DNA of 64,000 nucleotides from Centrapalus pauciflorus (lineage: Eukaryota; Streptophyta; Magnoliopsida; Asterales; Asteraceae), in the NCBI GenBank assembly GCA_020465985.1, contig JAANYP010003878.1:582001-646000 (forward strand), given 5' to 3'. Positions 11,682 to 24,340 of this stretch are shown here, piece after piece. Each line of letters starts with the position of its first letter. The stretch's first letter is position 1. A program made the translations under genes and the position numbers. The notes below the pieces were generated by a model. It did not search any database, was not told where the DNA came from, and saw only the letters and a program-made list of their open reading frames with translations.

Positions 11682-12275
11682 GAGTAAATTACATAAATGG
11701 TCCCTGTGGTTTATAACAATTTTCAGGTTTCGTCCCTAACTTTGAAAAATTACACTGTTAGTCCATATTTTGAAACCTTGTTACGTTTTTAGTCGCTAAA
11801 CAACACAACTTTTTAAAAATACCAATTTTGCCCTTAAGAATTAGTTTCACATATGGTCCCTAATCAATTAATATGTTTTCTTTATATTTAATTATTTGTA
11901 TATTTATAATTGTTTAATTAATAAATAATATTTTACTTATTAGTATAAAAACTTAATTACAAATTATTTATGTTATTTATCTATATATTAATGCGTTTAA
12001 TTATTATTATTATGATCATCATCTAAATTCATTCGTTTGGACGAAAATATTAATATTTTTTATTACTTCTTGTTTTATAATAATTTTGCAAACAATTGAT
12101 ATATTTAGTTAATTTACCCTTCTTATATTCATATATTAAATTTTATATGCTATTAATGTTGTTTTTGAAATTCTAAACATGAAAAATATGTACATTCATT
12201 TATATATTGTAAAAAGCATTCATTCTTATTTTATAGATTTTTGTTACTAAACTATTGCATATTCTACATATAAAA
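11682..12275 (+). repeat. Left terminal inverted repeat of the MULE
   Basis: It pairs with 14367-14965. Landmarks shared in inverse are GGTCCCTGTGGTTTATA, TAGGGAC-type blocks and TATTCTACATATAAAA at the inner limit. Arms differ by point changes and small indels. Confidence 0.85.
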
Positions 12276-12905
12276 AAGTGTTAGTAAAGTATTATTTCCA
12301 AAAGAACCTCCACTGGCCCTTGGATGAAAAGATGGTGTGGGTTAGATCAAATGGCAAAAGGGTAATTAAATAGAAAGTTTTATGCATCAAGTGCACATAA
12401 TGAAATTCGCGAAGGGGTAAAACAGGAATTATGCAATCCTTATTTAATTATTACACTTCCAAAATTAACAAAAATAATACAAATTCAAAATACATCAAAA
12501 TACATGTATATCGTTCATCTTTTCATGCATATCGTTCATCTTTTCCAAATATAAATCATGCATATCGTTCATCTCTTCCAAAATCAAAATACATCATAAT
12601 ACAAACATGAATCGTTCATACAAACATAAATCATGCATATCGTTCATCTCTTCCAAGATCAAGAGGGGCTAAGAGAGAGGAGAGAGAGAGAGATAGAGAG
12701 AAAGAGGGAGTGATTTTAGGAAAGAAGTTAATGATGATTTTCATACCAAATTTTGCTATTAATTATCTTAAAAACATTTAAATTCAAAAATAATTTCCAT
12801 ACATTTAATATCCCCTAAATGCCCTTTGTGCACCATTGGTAGATAATTCGATGCACAAAAGTTCTCAATGGTGCCTCGATGCACAAAAATTCTCAATCGA
12901 ACCCC
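12276..12905. other. MULE interior: filler DNA with (GA)n
   Basis: It contains a repeated CATGCATATCGTTCATC module (about 12500-12650, four copies) and a purine-rich GAGA tract at 12675-12708. At 12850-12905 lies the end of a GATGCATC-family element (GATGCACAAAAGTTCTCAA) pointing into the following (TA)n. Confidence 0.6.
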
Positions 12906-12923
12906 AATATATATATATATATA

Positions 12924-13197
12924 GGTGGGTTCAATGGAGAACCTCCATACATCGAAGAACCTTGAAAAACCTCCATGCACCACCACAAATGCATCACAAT
13001 TTTCCCGTAATGCATCATTATTTCAAAGTGATGCATCAAATTCTCGAGTGATGCATCGATTTTTACATTATTTCCACTTGATGTATCAAGTTCCCGCGTG
13101 ATGCATCGATTTCTACGTGATGCATTTCAGTTTTTCTAGCGATGCATTGTGGTTCTCCAAGGTTCTTCGATGCATAAGGTTCTCCATTGAACCTTAG
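12924..13197. mobile_element. GATGCATC-family MITE with TIRs, next to (TA)n
   Basis: The left end GGGTTCAATGGAGAACC is matched in inverse at the right by GGTTCTCCATTGAACC (about 13179-13194). The inner sequence CATCGAAGAACCTTG is also inverted at 13153-13172. The body is a degenerate minisatellite of GTGATGCATC units about 20-25 bp long. A (TA)8 tract abuts its left end. Confidence 0.7.

Positions 13198-13892
<695 letters not shown>

Positions 13893-13969
<77 letters not shown>
13893..13969. repeat. (TA)n microsatellite, right flank of MITE
   Basis: About 38 TA units directly after the inverted end of the preceding element. Confidence 0.97.
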
Positions 13970-13971
<2 letters not shown>

Positions 13972-14366
13972 TTGTAAACTTTAAATATTACTTATATATC
14001 CTTGAAAACTTCCTTATTACATATATATTCTTTTAAATCTTTAAAATCTCACATATATATCCAAATGATTATTTTAAATTTATTTTATCATTTAAAAAAA
14101 TATAAATATTATTTTCTTAATTAAATTTTTTTGAATTAAATTAGAAAATGATATTTATTTATTTTTAAAATTTATTTTTTTGGGGGTTTAATATTTAAAG
14201 TTTACGAGGATATATATGAAATTTTCCTAAAACGTGTAATCTTTTTAGCATTTTTAAAATTTTTATGAGTGTAACACAGGGGCATAGGGTTGTAAAAATG
14301 CTAAAAAAAAAAAAAACTATAAGCTTGTTAAAGTTTATTAGAAATAATACAAATTTAGTAGCAATA
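13970..14366. other. MULE interior, right part
   Basis: AT-rich filler with a short TTGAAAACTT / TTAAATCTT series and a 13-bp poly-A run. No ORF. Confidence 0.5.
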
Positions 14367-14965
14367 TTTTATATGTAGAATATACACTAGTCTACAAATA
14401 AAAATCTATAAAATAATAATGAATGATTTATAAAATTTATAAATGAATGTACATGTTTTTCATGTTTAGAATTTTAAAAACAACATTAATAGCATTTAAA
14501 AATTAATATATGAGGATAAGATGGATAAATTAATTAAATATATAGATAGATGGAAAAATTTTATAAAACAAAAATTAAGAAAAAAGTAAATACTTTCTCA
14601 AAACGAATGAATGTAGATAATAATAATAATAACAATAATAATAATGAAACTCATTAATATATAGATAAATAACATAAATAAATTGAAATTAAAATTTTAT
14701 ATTATTAAGTAAAATATTATTTATTAATAAAACAATTATAAATATACAAATAATTAAAAATAAAGAAAAAATAAATTAATTGATTAGGGACCATATGTGA
14801 AATTAATTCTCAAGGGCACAATTGGAATTTTTAAAAAAATGAGTTGTTTAGGGACTGAAAACGTGACAATGTTTCTAAATATGGACTACCAATGTAATTT
14901 TTTAAAGTTAGGGACGAAACTTGAAATTTGCTATAAACCACAGGGACCATTTATGTAATTTACTC
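14367..14965 (-). repeat. Right terminal inverted repeat of the MULE
   Basis: Inverse of 11682-12275. It ends ATGTAATTTACTC before the candidate target duplication. Confidence 0.85.
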
Positions 14966-14974
14966 TTGTTTTTA

Positions 14975-15490
14975 TTTCAATATGGTATATTTCAACAAAT
15001 TTTGGTTGAAAAATCGAGTTTTATTTGTATGAAAAATTAGACTCTGTATAAAAATGTATCATATTAGAATAGAAAATTAAAGTACATCTATTATGTTGGT
15101 AAGAAAAAGATTCATATACTATATCGATACATTTAAAAGAATATATTGGTATTGTGCGACCTTAACTCATTAAAAAAATTTAAGAAACCAAATTGAATGC
15201 CTATTTAATAAAAATAACGGAATTAAAAAATAAAATCCTTTAAATAAGTCCTATTATCTCATATCCCCTGCATAGTTAACGTTTAGAATCAATAACGAGT
15301 TTTTTTTTATTAGATTCAACAAAATGTTTGGTTGCAAAAGTATAAAATTGAAGGAAGAAAATAGTGAGTTGTTGATTCATTTTATCTGAAATTGATCATT
15401 CATTATTTATACATTATGAAATTAATGAATCAATATGTAAAAATGAATCACGGTGTTTTTCACATTACTTATAATATATTTAGTTTCTCA
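14975..15490. other. AT-rich intergenic DNA
   Basis: No gene, RNA or clear repeat recognised. Confidence 0.55.
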
Positions 15491-15494
15491 TTTA

Positions 15495-17117
15495 AATGAA
15501 CAACTTTTATGCACCGAAGAACCGGAGTATCCACTTTATAACCATTAAATCTTGTGCATCGAAAGTGTATGCATATGATTCAACATACCTGATGCATACC
15601 GTGATTCAACATTTCAGATGCATCTAGCAGAAGGTAATTTTGGAATGTGTGTGTGTATGTATGTATTTCTAGTCAAATTAATTTTAATTTTATATCAATT
15701 GAATACAATTAAATAATAAATGATAAATAAATTTATTTGATACACTTCCAAATTTAACAAAATCTACGCAAATTCAAAAAAGATGATGGAGCTGTCGATA
15801 CATCTCATTTTTATCGTTCAATTCGTGATGCATCCCGGCTTTATCGATACAAATCATAATACATTTTTAGTTAATCATCATCATCGTGTTCATCGTTCAC
15901 CGATCATTTATGCATCGTGCTGCTGCTGTTATGCATCATCATGTTCATCGTTCATCATCATCATCATCATCATGTTCATCATTCATCGTCATTCATCATT
16001 TATATATGCATCGGGTTGCTGCTGTTATGCATCGTTCATCATCATGTTGATCATCGGTTGCATCTCTTGTTCGTGTTCATCATCATAGCCTTTCATCGAT
16101 CATCTTCGTCCTCAAATCATCATCATTATGAAAATCAAAACTACGAGGTGACGGTAGTGGTCGATGGTGCAGGTGGCAGAGGGGGCAAAGGGGCACGCGA
16201 TGTGGTTGCTGAAGAGATGAGGGGAGTGCAGGTGGCGATGACGGTGTGGTTGCCGAGATAGATAGAGAGTGAGAGAGGGATATGTGGTTGGTCGAGGCGT
16301 GCAGGCGGTGGGGGTGTGGTTGGTGTGTAGGTGGCGGAGGTGGTTGGTTGAAGCGGTGCAGGCGACAATGGGGGTGGTGGTTAGCCGAGAAAAGAAGAAA
16401 GAGATAGAGAGAGAAAGAAAGAATGGAGTAGGGTGGCCGGTATAGAGGGAGAGAAATAGGAATGTTATTCGGGCGGGTTAAATGAGTATCGGGTTATTCG
16501 GTTCGGGTTTGAGGGTTTGAGGGTGTGGGTTTTTTGACCGAACCCGAACCAAATAAGAGAAGGGGTTAATTGGTTTCGGGTTAAATGAGTATCGGGTTTA
16601 TCGGTTTGGGTTAAACGGGTTATTCGGTTTTGATATAAAAAATGAAATACTTTACAAATTAGTTTAAACGGGTTAAATGGATTGGGTAAATGGTTTGACT
16701 ATTAAAATTGAGAATTTAAAATTTAAGCGGGTTATTCGGGTTATTTGGGTACCCGAATAAACATGAATCCTACCCGATACCCGAATCGAAATTGTTATTC
16801 GGATACCATTTAACCTGATTAATAAAACCGAATAACCCGACCCAAATAACCCGTTTAAGATTCAGTTCGGGTTCGGTTATTTTGCACACCCCTAGAGAGA
16901 GATGGGAAGAGGTGATGAGAGAGATTGGTGAGAGGGAGAATGGTTTTAAGAAGGTAGTATGATTTTAATTTCTTAAATTATCTTTTGATTTATTAAAAAA
17001 ATTAATTTCTATATATCTATTTTCCATGTTTAGTCTTAATGCTTCATTGTTAGAAGAAATGATGCATAAAAGTTTTCAAGGTTTTTCAATACATAAATGT
17101 TCTCAATTGAACCTGTG
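15495..17117. mobile_element. Large GATGCATC-family element with captured or inserted DNA
   Basis: The left end (AACTTTTATGCACCGAAGAACC) and the right end (GTTCTCAATTGAACC before a TG run, 17100-17115) resemble the two inverted ends of the element at 12924. The interior holds a (CAT/ATC)n region at 15880-16110, a GC-rich GGTGGTGG/GAGA region at 16140-16440 that looks like a plant gene leader, and a hAT-like MITE. Frames of 60-114 codons here are low-complexity. Boundaries are approximate. Confidence 0.45.
16450..16893. mobile_element. hAT-like MITE rich in CGGGTTATTCGG
   Basis: The right end TTTGCACACCCCTAG is the inverse of the familiar CTAGGGGTGTGCAAA terminus. The left end is GTTATTCGGGCGGGTT, and CCCGAATAACCCG appears in inverse near the right end. 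GGGTTATTCGG and its inverse occur more than ten times. No transposase. Confidence 0.5.
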
Positions 17118-17452
17118 TGTGTATGCTTGTTTATTAAATCTATTTTATTTTTTTTGATTTACACTTATTTCTGTAGTTGCATCTTTATTTACTAATCACA
17201 CATCCTTTGTATATGAGTTTTGATACTCCTAGCAAAATCAATACTAAAATAATTCTATGGATGCATGAATATGATTAGTACATCAATCAAACTTTTATGT
17301 TTAGAATTAGATTTGGTATAATATACCCCGCATACAACATAAAAAAAATTATAACATCTTTTGGTTTGACCTTTAATTTGTCAAATTTCGGCTTTTCCTA
17401 TAATAAATATCCTTTGTTTCGTTTTTATGTGATGATTTCATGTTATATTGTA

Positions 17453-17567
17453 TTTCATTATTAAAGAAAGTGACAATACTTGTAACCAATTGAGCCCACA
17501 AATAAAATCCATATTATAACAATCATAGTCTTAAAGGAAAATGATACTGTCTACAATTATGTTATAA
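17453..17567 (+). repeat. Direct repeat, copy 1 (about 115 bp)
   Basis: TTTCATTATTAAAGAAAGTG onward recurs at 19156-19268 with few changes. The two copies bracket both small Helitrons. Confidence 0.85.
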
Positions 17568-17591
17568 TATATTTATTAATTTAAATTTAAA

Positions 17592-17907
17592 TCTATATAT
17601 ACTATTAAAAGTGTAATCATTTTATTATGTGCTGTCATCTTCTATTGTCATGGTATCACCTCTGACCGCCATTTGTAAAATATATTTTTTAAAAATTAAT
17701 CCATATAAATAATTTAAATGATATCTAATCAAATCTAAATCCAAACTAAATCTTATCTAATATAAAACTTAAATTTGAATTTCTATTAATATTTATATTT
17801 AAGTATATTATAAATTTGATAAAATACTTTTAAAAAGTTATTTTACAATATCAATGAAATTAATTTTTTAATTTTATATCCATGTTATACATGGATTTAT
17901 AGACTAG
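17592..17907 (+). mobile_element. Small non-autonomous Helitron (316 bp)
   Basis: It starts TCTATATATAC after an A. It ends with the hairpin CCATG-TTATA-CATGG followed by a short spacer and CTAG, then a T. A 5' TC, a 3' hairpin plus CTRR, and A|T flanks are the hallmarks of Helitrons. No coding capacity. Confidence 0.8.
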
Positions 17908-18243
17908 TATTCTAATAAAGTAAAATATTTTTCACCACATGACGTTCTCTTAGAGCACCATATTTTTTATTTTCCACCTGTGTTTCCTAAAATCAACTAC
18001 GACTTTGGTAATAGAAAAATCCATTAGTTCTTAAATTGATTAAATAAATACATTTTATTCTTTTTACTATATCAATCATTTTGTTTTAGATAATAGATTT
18101 AAATACTTAATTACTTAACGCATTAAGCAATAAACTAAATATAAAAATAAACTAAATTTTTTTATTTTCAACGCAAAAAAAAAAAAAAAAAAAAAAACTA
18201 AGTTTTCCATAACTTATAACACACTAGAAATCTTTATCTATAT
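17908..18243. other. Spacer between the two Helitrons
   Basis: AT-rich, with a 23-bp poly-A run near 18175-18198. No gene seen. Confidence 0.55.
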
Positions 18244-19155
18244 CTATATATTATAATAAAATATCGAAAACAAATTTTATCACATGTCACATTCTAAAGC
18301 CATTATTTTCTTCTATAATCAATTTAGTTAATTAAAAAATAAATAAGATTTATCTTAGATTGGTTTCCTAATTTATTCAATTTAAAAATCAATCAAATTT
18401 ATTATAATAAAAATAACGGAATTACTATTTTTCATTAAAATCTATACAATATTTGTGTATCTTTATAAAAAAAAGTCTTACCATCACGTGTAATCATAAT
18501 GTTGTAGGATAATTTTTTCATCTCCATATTTGTTTATTAGATTAAACACTTACATTTTTAATTGTGATTCAACATACTAAAACATGTCTTTTACTTAAAA
18601 AATTATTAGTTACGAAATTAAATATCCAAAATTTGTCATTAAACATGATAATCCTAAAAAACAATAATATTTTTTTCCAAATTAAATGATTACACTTTAA
18701 TATTCTAATATTTGATTTAAAAGTTTATTATGGAAAACCAACATATTTTCACGTTTTTTACGTTTTCGTCCTTTCGTGTTGATTTTTTTCATAATAAACC
18801 ATTCATTTAATAATCCAAACATGTTATCTTCAAATGTAAGACAGAGATATTATAAGTTGATTATTAATTTATTTAATACAAAATTAATATCTCAAAACAT
18901 AAAACATGTTTTCACTTTTTATCACGAATATTTATTTATCGTAATATAGTTTGATAAAATGAATTCTTTATAAAGCCACATGTATTAAATACAAAATACT
19001 AACATTTTTATAAATATTTTTCATTCTATACCGATTTTTAGCCACTTTCTAAATATACATTTATATTCATAAAAAAATCATTATTGTATGAATTTTCTTT
19101 TTAATTTTTTTTATTTTTTAAAACACACCCATGTAATACATGGTTAACAGACTAG
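18244..19155 (+). mobile_element. Non-autonomous Helitron (912 bp)
   Basis: It starts TCTATATATTATAATAAAA after an A and ends CCCATGTAATACATGG, a hairpin, followed by TTAACAGACTAG and a T. Same family signature as 17592-17907. The interior is AT-rich and non-coding. Confidence 0.8.
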
Positions 19156-19268
19156 TTTCATTATTAAAGAAAGTGACAATACTAGTAACCAATTGAGCCC
19201 ACAAATAAAATCCATATTATTAACAATCATAGTCTTAAAGGAAAATGATATTGTCTACAATATATTGT
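19156..19268 (+). repeat. Direct repeat, copy 2
   Basis: Matches 17453-17567. It begins exactly at the base after the CTAG of the second Helitron. Confidence 0.85.
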
Positions 19269-19582
19269 TTATAAAACATAAAATTAATTACAAAAATATT
19301 AGAAATTAATAAATTGACTTGAGGGTCAAATTTTTATCGTAATAATGTTGAGTTAAGAGAAGTTTGATATAAGTTTGAGTTGTGTAGATAAGCAAGCATA
19401 CGTGTATAAAAAAAAAGTTAAATGTAAAAAGTTGATAATGAGTGGTATTGTTGGAATAAAGTCGTGTTTCTCCTGTGACATCGGAAGGACCATAAAGTCA
19501 CTCTAGTACGATACATGCATATATTTAAAGTTACTTAGAAAGATAAATTGTCATACTCATGAATATATAGTTATTTCAAGTA

Positions 19583-19632
19583 GGGGTGTTATTCGGGTGG
19601 TTTTTCGGTTAGTTGGGTTATTCGGTTTGGGA
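19583..19632. repeat. Fragment of GGGGTGTTATTCGGGT-type repeat
   Basis: TAGGGGTGTTATTCGGGTGG is the left end of a hAT-like MITE family. The hAT element at 19633 inserted into this fragment, which resumes at 20401. Confidence 0.5.
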
Positions 19633-20392
19633 CACAGCGGACTTACATTGGAAGGAGGGGTAGCCCGTGCAACGGGTCCCCTCCCAAATAACTTCGTTTC
19701 GTAGTGGAACAATTTATATGTGTAACCGACGAATTTTTATGTGTGCAACTTATAGTATCCAAAAAAATTATGTGTGCAACTTTATTTAAAATAATTTGAT
19801 ACCTCAAAAAATAAGTTGATTACCTTGATAAGTAAATAAACAATTAATTCAATAAATCAACAACATCCAATAATGTTTCCAAAAATTAAAGCTCAATAAA
19901 CCCAATACTAAATTCTAAACTCATTAACCCAATATTATTTTTAACCCAATTTCAAACTGAATAATGATTTTAATTTCTAAACCCAATTTTTTAACCTTTT
20001 TAGTCTTAACCCACTTTTGGAAAAAAAAAACAGTGGAAACAAGAAGTGAGAGCATAAATTTTTAAACAGTGTTTTGGTTTATGCGGTTGAACATAAAATA
20101 TTTTCTATGATGACAAATGAAGCTTTTATTGATCAATTCCAAAATATGAAAAGTCAAAGAAATCAACTATGAGAGGTAAATTCTTAACATAATAACTTAT
20201 ATTTCATAACAAATTGTATTTTTATGTATTATCTACTATTATATTTGTTATTTTAAGATTATAATTTTATTTTTAAAGTATAAATATTCATGTGTTGACC
20301 CGACCCGACCAAAATAATTATTTTAATTTTGGAGCCGTGAACGTGAGGAAAATTTGTGCAACGGGTCCCTTCGGTGGCTGGGTCCGCCACAA
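19633..20392. mobile_element. Non-autonomous hAT element (760 bp)
   Basis: An exact 8-bp duplication GTTTGGGA flanks it (19625-19632 and 20393-20400), the size made by hAT transposases. The ends share GCGGAC in inverse orientation (CACAGCGGAC, GTCCGCCACAA). A subterminal motif GTGCAACGGGTCCC appears near both ends in the same orientation (19670 and 20356). There is no ORF for a transposase. Confidence 0.8.
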
Positions 20393-20396
20393 GTTT

Positions 20397-20545
20397 GGGA
20401 TATCTTGACTAACTCACCCACTAACCAAATAATTACTATTTGGGTTAAATGGTTTTCGGGTTAATTAGGTTTCGGGTAATGCGGTTTGGTTTTGGGATAT
20501 CTTGACTAACTCACCCACTAACCAAATCATTACTACCATGATCGT
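20397..20545 (+). repeat. Local direct duplication (~96-bp period)
   Basis: TTGGGATATCTTGACTAACT with the following CACCCACTAACCAAAT occurs at about 20395 and again at about 20491, separated by TTCGGGTTA-type repeat sequence. Confidence 0.75.
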
Positions 20546-20552
20546 ATTTTTG

Positions 20553-20556
<4 letters not shown>

Positions 20557-20636
<80 letters not shown>
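20557..20636. repeat. (TA)n microsatellite
   Basis: About 40 TA units. On its right stands the GATGCATC-family end (GGGGTTCAATGGAAAACC, 20639), the same pairing seen at 12924 and 29988. Confidence 0.97.
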
Positions 20637-20640
<4 letters not shown>

Positions 20641-21480
20641 GGGTTCAATGGAAAACCAACATGCATCGGAAAAACCTTGGAAAACCTCCATGCATCATTA
20701 GAACCTTGAATGCATCATAAGGACGTCATCATTAGAACCTTGATTCTATCCATTGGGACGTCATGTGGAACATATGGAAGACAAAAATCATGGAGCACAT
20801 CAAGTATGAAAAAACATAAGGTGTTGTCTGTTTTTTAAAAGGTTAAATGTTTGAAAGCACTACGTCTAAAATCTAACATCAACTTTTGGGGTTCAGCTTG
20901 CAGATGGCTTGAAGAAGATCACAAACCTACTAGAGAATTTGTTTCATTAGATCAATGTGTGAGTATTGCTGTACAAAAAAATCACTGAGAGAGAAGAGTG
21001 TCCGAGAGCAGCGCATGGAGTTAGTGGAGCATCGATAGAGGATGGAGGCAGTAGAGCAATGGTTGCAATACGAGTCCAATTCCTTCTCAGTGAGAAATGA
21101 CTGACCATGGTAGAGGCGATGAGCAGACCAATGGAAGACGTTGAGCAAACCGACGGTGTGGAGGTTGAAGGGAATTTTATCTTGGGAAGTCAGCCATCTC
21201 AGAGAAGCAGAAAAAGGGGGAGAGAGATCTTTTGGGACAGACGGAGAAAAAACAAAAGGGGTGAGAGAGATATAGTCACATCAAACACTTTTCACCTCCT
21301 AAGTTGGTAGTTAGTAAAGAATATATACTTTTGATAATAACAAAAAAGTATAGGTATTTAAACAGTTGAGAAAAAAGTTTAATGTCTTAATAGATAAATG
21401 TATTTAATGTTAATCTTAAGTTATATTTATAATCATCACGTTGTATTATGAGGGTTGGAGGAAGTGATCTATTTTATCTT
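20637..21480. other. Repeat debris with a MITE-like start
   Basis: 20639-20760 is a GATGCATC-family remnant. GGTGTTGTCTGTTTTTTAA at 20821 follows a TAA, like the element at 10718. 20990-21300 is purine-rich and has short frames of up to 72 codons without recognisable domains. I do not call a gene. Confidence 0.45.
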
Positions 21481-22500
21481 TCTATTCCACTAACCACCTC
21501 AACGCCAAATCCACACCACGTAAGCTTTCTTTTCTCTGCCCATTTCATTTATCAATCCTGTTGAAACCATCCAAAAACACACAGACATCTCTCTCTATCT
21601 CTTCATATCCCTCTCGGCATGTTTGTCCCGCATCTGACACCAAACCAAGATACCGCACATAGGCGGGGCAGTGTTTCATGTGGTGTTGATGCCAAATGGC
21701 ATCCTGTCCGTGTCGTTTCGTGTCGCTCCCACTCTGTTCCCCCTTATGAGTGTCATTTTTTTTGGGTTATTTTACTTTTTATGAAAAAGTATTGAAATAA
21801 GAACAATCAAATGACACCACATGTATGATTTATGTCTCGAATTTAATTCTACACAATATTTTTTTCTAATTTATAATTTGTATAAGCTTCACAAGACATT
21901 CTTAATTTTTCAAAGACATATATTCCATTTAATTTGAAGTTTGTACTAATAAAATTTAATAGAGTTAATGTCCTAAGATAGTTATGTATTTTTAAGTTCG
22001 GTTCGTTTCATTATTGTATTTGCTTTCATTTGTTTTAGATATTTAGTTTTTTTTTTTGCATTCATCCAGTTTGATAATTCAAAATTTTTTGTAGTGCATC
22101 ACGGAAAGTTTAATTCTTAAAACGACAAAAAAAAACATCACTTAAAATAGTCCAAACATGATATACGTAGATATTTCATGGGAAGCCGAGGCAGTTTAAG
22201 AGTTAGAGAGAATGTTTGTGCGTGAGTTTGCAATGAGGAGGTATTTTGCGCTTTTTGGCTCTTAAGGTATTTATAGGTTTAGAGAGAGTTTAGGAAGAAT
22301 ATATATTTTTGGTATGAATAAAATGAATATAGTGATGTATTTATAGGGTTTAAAAAATTTATAAATAAAAAATTCTAATGCACATCCCAAGTTCCTAACG
22401 ACACCATCGTACCAATTTGGCAATTTCATCTATCAGTGTCATGTGACATCCTTTCGTCGCTGTCGGTATTCGGCATCCCAATATTACCATACTGTATACT
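21481..22500. other. Intergenic, possible degenerate transposon
   Basis: 21610-21760 is relatively GC-rich (GTGTCGTTTCGTGTCGCTCC), and 22380-22480 contains GACACC/GTGTCATGTGACATCC motifs of inverse flavour. They could be two ends of one decayed element, but I cannot align them convincingly. Confidence 0.35.
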
Positions 22501-23519
22501 CTTGGTTATAAATTAATATCATTTAAGAATATTACAAGCAAAATCATAAAATCTTGAGATCATACATATTCTATTGCTGCAATTTTGTCTTTAGGTTTAA
22601 TTTGAAACCAACAAAACTATGCACACATATTGTTAAGGATTAAAATTCAACTCATGTATATAGCTTGATAGGGATAAAAAAAAATTCAACAAATCCAGTT
22701 ACTTAATTTCTTCGATTATCATCTCAAATCTTGAATTATTATCGTTCTTAATATTTCTTTTTGAAAAAGGTTTTTAATTTTAATTAAAAGTACAACTTTA
22801 AACATCGTTGCATTCTAATCGTATCTAAGTAAACCAATCAACATTTACTGTAGGCCGGGTATAAATTAATTATATAGATATTTGCAACTTCGTATAAACA
22901 TCAAGAGATTTATAAAAAACTATAAATACAAAATAAAATTCAATGATATAACTCATCTTTTTACATTATTACTTAATTTACTTGTTGATCGACAAAACAT
23001 AACCAAATCATATATACTAACAAAATCATATAACTAAGTAGTTTGTTAGTTCTTAATTCAAGCATTAAAATGCCACTTTAGGAATAAAATGATTTCTTAA
23101 AGGAAAAAGAAAATAAAAGAAAAAAAAGACCTATTTTTGTTAATATTGTTATCATTATTGAAATTAAAATTGGAAAATTAATGTTCTGACATTTAAATTT
23201 GACTAGCAAAGAAAAGAGAAAACAATGGCAACATTTGGTATCAACACGTCAATTCTTTTAGAAAGATTTTATTTAATTTAAATTTGCTTAACACTTAATT
23301 CAGACAAGTTTTTAATAACATTTATTTATTTGTTAAAATGTTTGAAGAATTATGATCAATGTGTTTAAACATATAGTTAAACCATATATAATTACTTCAT
23401 ATATTTAATTATACTATCCTATGATAATTTTTATTTGTAACATAAAATCAAATATTAATCAAATAAACTATTAAAAATTAAAATAAATTTATCATGTATT
23501 TATCGGTATATAATATAAT
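22501..23519. other. AT-rich intergenic DNA
   Basis: No ORF or repeat structure of note. Confidence 0.55.
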
Positions 23520-24185
23520 ATAATATCAAGAGACTTATCTTAACAATGTCCTATTTTAAATATTAATTAAATGCTTATCCAGCAATATCTCATTGTAATA
23601 TTAATTAAAAATCAAACCTCACCATTAACTTTATATATTAATTAAATACTCGTTTTAAGAATGCTTTATTTTTAAATATTAATTAAATATCAATATACTC
23701 ATTTTAACAATATCTTATTTTAATTTAAATATTAATTAATTGTGCATTTTAGTAATACATCAATTTTAATCTTAATTACATTTTCAATGATGAAATTTAA
23801 ATCTTTATTAAATATCAAGATGCTTACATTAACAATGTCTTAGTTTAAATATTAATTAGAATCTCATTTTATGGATATCTTGTTTCAAATATTGATTAAA
23901 TATCAATAATTATTACTTATTAGACTTTTACTAATAGAGACTATGTATAATTCCATACATTAGCAACATCCAATTTAATTTAAATATTAATTAAATATTA
24001 ATTTTTCTAAAGCATCAATTTAAATATTAATTACGTTTTAGAAGTTAAAGTTTAAATCTTAATAATTAAATATTAAACAATTCACTATTACTTAATTTTA
24101 CATATTAATTAAACACTCATCTAAAAAATATTTTATTTTAAATATGAATTAAATGTAAATAATTATAATTTATTAGACTTTATTA
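23520..24185 (+). repeat. Degenerate tandem repeat, unit about 55-65 bp
   Basis: AAATATTAATTAAAT followed by a C/T-rich ATCTCATTTTAACAAT-like stretch recurs about ten times with drift. It is the only organised structure in this part of the upstream region. Confidence 0.6.
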
Positions 24186-24270
24186 ATTAAAAATATGTAT
24201 AATTTCCACAATATAATCATTCCCAAAAGGTTCTAGCGACAGTCAAGAAGTCAATACAAATGCTATATAT

Positions 24271-24340
24271 TCTATTCTGTATATTATAATAAAGCAAAAC
24301 AATTGATGCCGCGTGTCGCTACCACATTGCACGAAATTTT
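24271..24340 (+). mobile_element. Helitron-like 5' end remnant
   Basis: TCTGTATATTATAATAAAGC, then GCGTGTCGC, resembles the 5' end of the Helitron at 18244. No hairpin-CTAG terminus follows before the SCL gene, so only the start survives or is recognisable. Confidence 0.4.

Noticed and set aside
21107..21310. 67-codon frame MVEAMSRPMEDVEQTDG
   Set aside because: Short, no domain, no splice partner identified, in repeat debris.
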